This document shows, one piece after another, positions 23,081-25,439 of a DNA stretch of 25,439 bases (positions are counted from its first letter, which is position 1; every line of letters begins with the position of its first letter). The DNA is taken from contig CAZDQL010000093.1 in the NCBI GenBank assembly GCA_964507325.1, positions 1 through 25,439 of the forward strand, in the 5' to 3' direction. The DNA comes from CAZDQL01 sp964507325. GTDB lineage: Bacteria; Planctomycetota; UBA1135; GCA-002686595. The position numbers were made by a program, and so were the translations under genes. The notes beneath the pieces are model-generated. The model did no database searches. It was given only the letters and a program-made list of their open reading frames with translations, and was not told where the DNA came from.

Positions 23081-24442
23081 TCAGCCCGTCGCGCCGCCCC
23101 GGCGGAACTCCTCCGCGGCGACTCCGTGCTGCTTCATCTTGCGCCACAGGGTGGTGCGGCTGACTCCCAGCTCCTCGGCGGCGCGCGCCACGCGGCCGCC
23201 CGTCTGGGCGAGCACGGAGCGGATGGCGCCCGCCTCCGCCGACTGCAGGTGGGACTCGTCGACGGTGGAAGCCATGCCCAGGGGATTGACGTCCTCCGGC
23301 AAGTGGCGCAGATCGATGAGCGTATCGTGGCAGAGCACGAAGGCGTACTCGATGATGTTCTCCAGCTCGCGCACGTTGCCCGGGAAGTCGTGGCGCATCA
23401 GGAGCTCCATCACCTCCGGGGTGACGCCTTGGATCTTCTTGCCGCGCTTGGCGTTGAAGCGCTTCACGAAGTGCTCGACCAGGAGCGGGATGTCCTGTCG
23501 GCGCTGGCTGAGGGGCGGGACGGCGAGCCGCACCACGGCCAGGCGGAAGTAGAGGTCGTCGCGGAACTTCCCCTCGCTGACCATCTCCGCCAGCCTGCGG
23601 TTGGTGGCCGCCACGATGCGCACGTCGGCGTGGACCGTCTCGAGCCCCCCCAGCGGCTCGTACTCGCGCTCCTGCAGGACGCGCAGGAGCTTGACCTGGG
23701 TGGCCGGCGGCAACTCGCTGACCTCGTCGAGCAGGAGCGTCCCACCCTGGGCCAGCTTCAGGCGTCCCGGTTTGTCGCGCCGGGCGTCGGTGAAGGCGCC
23801 TTGGGCGTAGCCGAAGAGCTCGGACTCGAAGAGGGCCACCGGCAGGGCGCCGCAGTTCACCGCCACGAAGGGCTTGTCCCGGCGGTGGCTGAGGTTGTGC
23901 ACGGCCCGCGCCAGGAGCTCCTTGCCCGAGCCGCTGGCCCCTTCGATCAGGACCGTCGTGTCGCTCTCCGCGACGTCCGGCAGGAGGGCGAAGATCTTCT
24001 GGAAGGCGGCGCTCTTGCCGACGATGTCCTCGAAGGTGTACTGGTGCTTGATCTCTCGCCGGAGCTGCTCGATGGCGGAGAGATCGCGGAAGGTCTCCAC
24101 GGCTCCCAGGATCTCGCCCTGCTCGCCCTTGAGCATGGCGGTGCTGAGGCTGATCGGGATCGAGTGTCCGCGCTGGTCGAGGATGCGGGCCGGCAGATCG
24201 ATCAGCTCCTGGCCCGTCTCCATCGTCTGCCTGAGGGCGCAACTGTGCTCGCAGATGTCCGCGTGGAAGATCTCCGAGCAGCGGCGCCCGATCGCCTCCT
24301 CGGCGGAGACCTGCGTGATGCGCTCGGCGGCGCGGTTGAAGGAGGTGATGCGCCACTCCCGGTCGACGGTGAAGACCCCGTCAGCCACCGAGTCCAGAAT
24401 GATCTCGAAGAAGCGCGCGTCGCTGTCGGAGTCGATGTTCAT
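23081..24442 (-). CDS. PAS-containing sigma-54-dependent transcription activator
   Basis: 453 residues from ATG 24442; an in-frame ATG at 24487 would add 15 residues. The PAS domain at about 10-125 has a three-Cys loop: Cys55, Cys64 and Cys68 (GRRCSEIFHADICEHSC). The AAA+ domain spans about 138-370 and has Walker A GASGSGKE at 168-175, GAFTDA at 215-220 (the sigma-54-contacting loop, normally GAFTGA), Walker B GGTLLLDE at 233-240 and arginine fingers (FRDDLYFRL). The Fis-type helix-turn-helix ends the protein (GGRVARAAEELGVSRTTLWRK, 416-435). A GAFTDA loop is common in this PAS subgroup and keeps the contacting Thr. It is cytoplasmic and probably senses redox or a metal/heme ligand through its PAS. 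The target is most likely the downstream operon with its sigma-54 promoter. Confidence 0.93.
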   Translation of the reverse strand: MNIDSDSDARFFEIILDSVADGVFTVDREWRITSFNRAAERITQVSAEEAIGRRCSEIFHADICEHSCALRQTMETGQELIDLPARILDQRGHSIPISLSTAMLKGEQGEILGAVETFRDLSAIEQLRREIKHQYTFEDIVGKSAAFQKIFALLPDVAESDTTVLIEGASGSGKELLARAVHNLSHRRDKPFVAVNCGALPVALFESELFGYAQGAFTDARRDKPGRLKLAQGGTLLLDEVSELPPATQVKLLRVLQEREYEPLGGLETVHADVRIVAATNRRLAEMVSEGKFRDDLYFRLAVVRLAVPPLSQRRQDIPLLVEHFVKRFNAKRGKKIQGVTPEVMELLMRHDFPGNVRELENIIEYAFVLCHDTLIDLRHLPEDVNPLGMASTVDESHLQSAEAGAIRSVLAQTGGRVARAAEELGVSRTTLWRKMKQHGVAAEEFRRGGATG

Positions 24443-24490
24443 CGCTCGCACCCCGTCGTGTGGGTTCGGACCCCGGGAGTGTTGCATCTC

Positions 24491-24529
24491 TGGAACGAGA
24501 GCGTGGAACGATTCCGTGGAACATCTCGC
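24491..24529. repeat. Three 13-bp direct repeats starting TGGAAC
   Basis: Units TGGAACGAGAGCG (24491), TGGAACGATTCCG (24504) and TGGAACATCTCGC (24517) follow each other without spacing. They lie in the region between the sigma-54 activator and the UPF0251 gene, just upstream of the activator's possible ATG at 24487. The middle unit also contains the palindrome GGAA-CGA-TTCC. Helically spaced hexamers every 13 bases could be binding sites for a regulator of either divergent gene. Confidence 0.7.
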
Positions 24530-24604
24530 AACATCTACTGAAACGGTAGGGGTTTCTGAGCCCTAGGGACCTTTGCCCAGGCATCATTCGTCCATGGTGG
24601 GGGA

Positions 24605-24632
24605 TTGAGGCCACCCGTTATGGGTATATACT
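24605..24632 (+). promoter_or_regulatory. Sigma-70-like promoter of the UPF0251 gene
   Basis: TTGAGG (24605-24610), a 16-base spacer and TATACT (24627-24632) form a reasonable -35/-10 pair in an otherwise GC-rich region. The start codon is 20 bases downstream, so transcription would begin near 24639. A GAGG ribosome site eight bases before the ATG supports this. Confidence 0.5.
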
Positions 24633-24642
24633 CAGAACTGAG
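24621..24642. promoter_or_regulatory. Overlapping near-palindromes at the -10, candidate operator
   Basis: TGGGTATATACTCA (24621-24634) is a 14-bp near-palindrome with one mismatched pair (TGGGTAT against TGAGTAT). It covers the -10 element. It overlaps CTCAG-AA-CTGAG (24631-24642), a perfect 5+5 bp inverted repeat at the predicted start of transcription. The position suits repression, for example by the UPF0251 helix-turn-helix protein encoded next to it. Confidence 0.5.
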
Positions 24643-24651
24643 GCAGCCACC

Positions 24652-25137
24652 ATGCCCCGCCCACGCAAATTCCGCTGCATCCGCAGCCGACCACAGGCCG
24701 GTGGCTTCGTCCCCGCGGGGCTCTCGCCCCACGGCCTCGAAGAACTCCGGCTGCGGTTGGACGAGTTGGAGGCCCTGCGGCTCGCGGACCTCCTCGGGCT
24801 CTACCACGCCGAGGCCGCGGCCTCGATGGGCATCTCCTCGACGACCTTCGGCAGGCTGCTCGAAGGGGCGCGGCGCAAGGTGGCGGAGGCCCTCATACAG
24901 GGGAAGCGCATCCGCTTCGGGGGTGGCGAGGTGGTCCTCGCCGCCGACGAGGCGCTGGCCTGCGACGACTGCGGCCATCCGGTCGCCGGCTCGCGCCGCC
25001 AGCAGCGCCCCCCCGCATGCCCGGCTTGCCGGTCGCGGAAGCTCAGGCCCCTGCCCCCGGTGCCCTCTGTGCCTGGGCGTGGTCGCTGCTGCCGTCGCCG
25101 GAGCCGGAGGAGTGCAGAGCAAGGAGAAACGAGATGA
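24652..25137 (+). CDS. UPF0251/DUF134 family predicted DNA-binding protein
   Basis: 161 residues. It begins MPRPRKFRCI and contains LDELEALRLADLLGLYHAEAA (about 36-56), then SMGISSTTFGRLLEGARRKVAEALIQGKRI, which are the family hallmarks: a sigma-region-4-like helix-turn-helix with a basic N-terminus. After the core there is a probable zinc ribbon, Cys104/107 (CDDCGHP) and Cys123/126 (CPACRSRKL), then an Arg-rich tail (CCRRRSRRS). Family members are often found beside MTH1175/NifX-like genes; here the stop overlaps such a gene (ATGA). It probably regulates its own operon through the near-palindrome at 24621-24642 (inference). Confidence 0.9.
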   Translation: MPRPRKFRCIRSRPQAGGFVPAGLSPHGLEELRLRLDELEALRLADLLGLYHAEAAASMGISSTTFGRLLEGARRKVAEALIQGKRIRFGGGEVVLAADEALACDDCGHPVAGSRRQQRPPACPACRSRKLRPLPPVPSVPGRGRCCRRRSRRSAEQGETR

Positions 25138-25439
25138 GATTCGCCATTACCACCGACGACCAGAAGCAGGTCTCGGGCCACGCCGGCCGCTGCGCCGGCT
25201 TTCTGATCTACGACGCGGAGGGGGAGGATGCGGTGCGAGCCGAGTTCCGCCCCAACACCTTCACCGCCCACGCGCGCGGCGAGTGCCAGGGCGCGGGTGC
25301 GGGTCGCCGACAGCGTCACCGACACCGCGATTCCGGGCAACGAGGACAACGAGGACAACGAGGACAACAAGGACAGCAAGGACACCAAGGACAGCAAGGA
25401 CACCAAGGACACCAAGAACACCAAGGACGCCAAGCACGC
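25134..25439 (+). CDS. Second MTH1175/NifX-like protein, partial, with Gly/Gln/His repeat insertion
   Basis: 102 codons before the window ends; no stop is seen. It opens MRFAITTDDQKQVSGHAGRC, then AGFLIYDAEGEDAVRAEFRP, the start of a MTH1175-like metal-cofactor domain. An ATGA overlap with UPF0251 and a ribosome site (AAGGAGA) support the start. After ECQGAG the frame runs through the 9-bp repeat and reads as Gly-Gln-Arg, Gly-Gln-Gln and Gly-His-Gln triplets, a low-complexity, His/Gln-containing insertion where relatives often carry a His-rich loop. The continuation of the fold is expected beyond the window. Confidence 0.78.
   Translation, partial: MRFAITTDDQKQVSGHAGRCAGFLIYDAEGEDAVRAEFRPNTFTAHARGECQGAGAGRRQRHRHRDSGQRGQRGQRGQQGQQGHQGQQGHQGHQEHQGRQAR
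25342..25439 (+). repeat. 9-bp tandem repeat array, at least 11 units, runs off the window
   Basis: Units drift from GAGGACAAC (three perfect copies at 25342-25368) to AAGGACAGC and AAGGACACC alternation, then AAGAACACC, AAGGACGCC and a last partial AAGCACGC. Because the unit is nine bases, copy number can change without shifting frame. In the NifX-like frame each unit codes for a Gly-Gln or Gly-His triplet; in the next frame it would read Asp/Lys/Thr-rich. The array is cut by the window edge. Confidence 0.9.

Noticed and set aside
23798..23803. GAFTDA instead of GAFTGA in the sigma-54 activator as a sign of lost sigma-54 contact
   Set aside because: The Gly-to-Asp change is common among PAS-type activators and the contacting Thr is kept; a clear sigma-54 promoter is nearby.
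25342..25439. CRISPR array
   Set aside because: Units are 9 bases with no spacers; it is an in-frame coding repeat.

Overview
The window is a high-GC stretch with frequent GTG/TTG starts and tightly packed, often ATGA-overlapping genes. It looks like a scaffold of an uncultured Gram-negative bacterium: there is an exactly 100-base N gap at 13581-13680. A lipobox protein, periplasmic-type c hemes, a secreted peptidylarginine-deiminase-like enzyme, an ECF sigma factor of the type common in planctomycetes and acidobacteria, and secreted repeat-domain proteins point to Planctomycetota, Acidobacteriota or Myxococcota. The sequence alone does not decide between them. No rRNA, tRNA, CRISPR array or intact insertion sequence was seen.

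Layout, left to right. 1-2446 (+): end of an unknown helical protein, a probable pseudokinase and a quinone-oxidoreductase-like dehydrogenase. 2534-3358 (+): a Calx-beta lipoprotein. 3360-6195 (-): a secreted deiminase and a CorC/CNNM membrane protein. 6196-8520 (+): a long spacer, a small secreted protein that may be broken, and a complete class III adenylate cyclase with visibly less GC-biased codons. 8637-10286: two divergent ECF sigma factors with a 15-bp-stem hairpin between them. 10305-15456 (+): imidazolonepropionase (hutI), an unknown hydrolase-like protein, an STT3-like membrane protein interrupted by the N gap, and histidyl-tRNA synthetase (hisS).

15453-25439 is the most interesting part. 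A minus-strand operon (22874 down to 15453) encodes a NifX/MTH1175-like protein, an HdrD/DsrK/HmcF-like iron-sulfur protein, a NarI/DsrM-like cytochrome b, a four-cluster ferredoxin and an NrfD/HybB membrane protein fused to a six-heme cytochrome c. A PAS histidine kinase and two stand-alone receiver proteins follow. The electron-transfer genes match the Hmc/Dsr type of transmembrane complex of sulfate reducers, but the quinone-interacting membrane subunit and the cytochrome are one polypeptide here. A good sigma-54 -24/-12 element lies just upstream of the operon, and a perfect 10+10 bp palindrome sits about 145 bp above the predicted transcription start. The next gene upstream is a PAS-containing sigma-54 activator. 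The activator is divergent from a UPF0251 regulator gene coupled to a second MTH1175-like gene, which runs off the window inside a 9-bp tandem repeat.

Reading of the module (inference): a trans-membrane electron conduit between a periplasmic multiheme domain and a cytoplasmic heterodisulfide-reductase-like subunit. It would be switched on by sigma-54 under a redox- or metal-sensing PAS activator and coupled to a two-component output. Both PAS proteins carry a similar three-cysteine loop.
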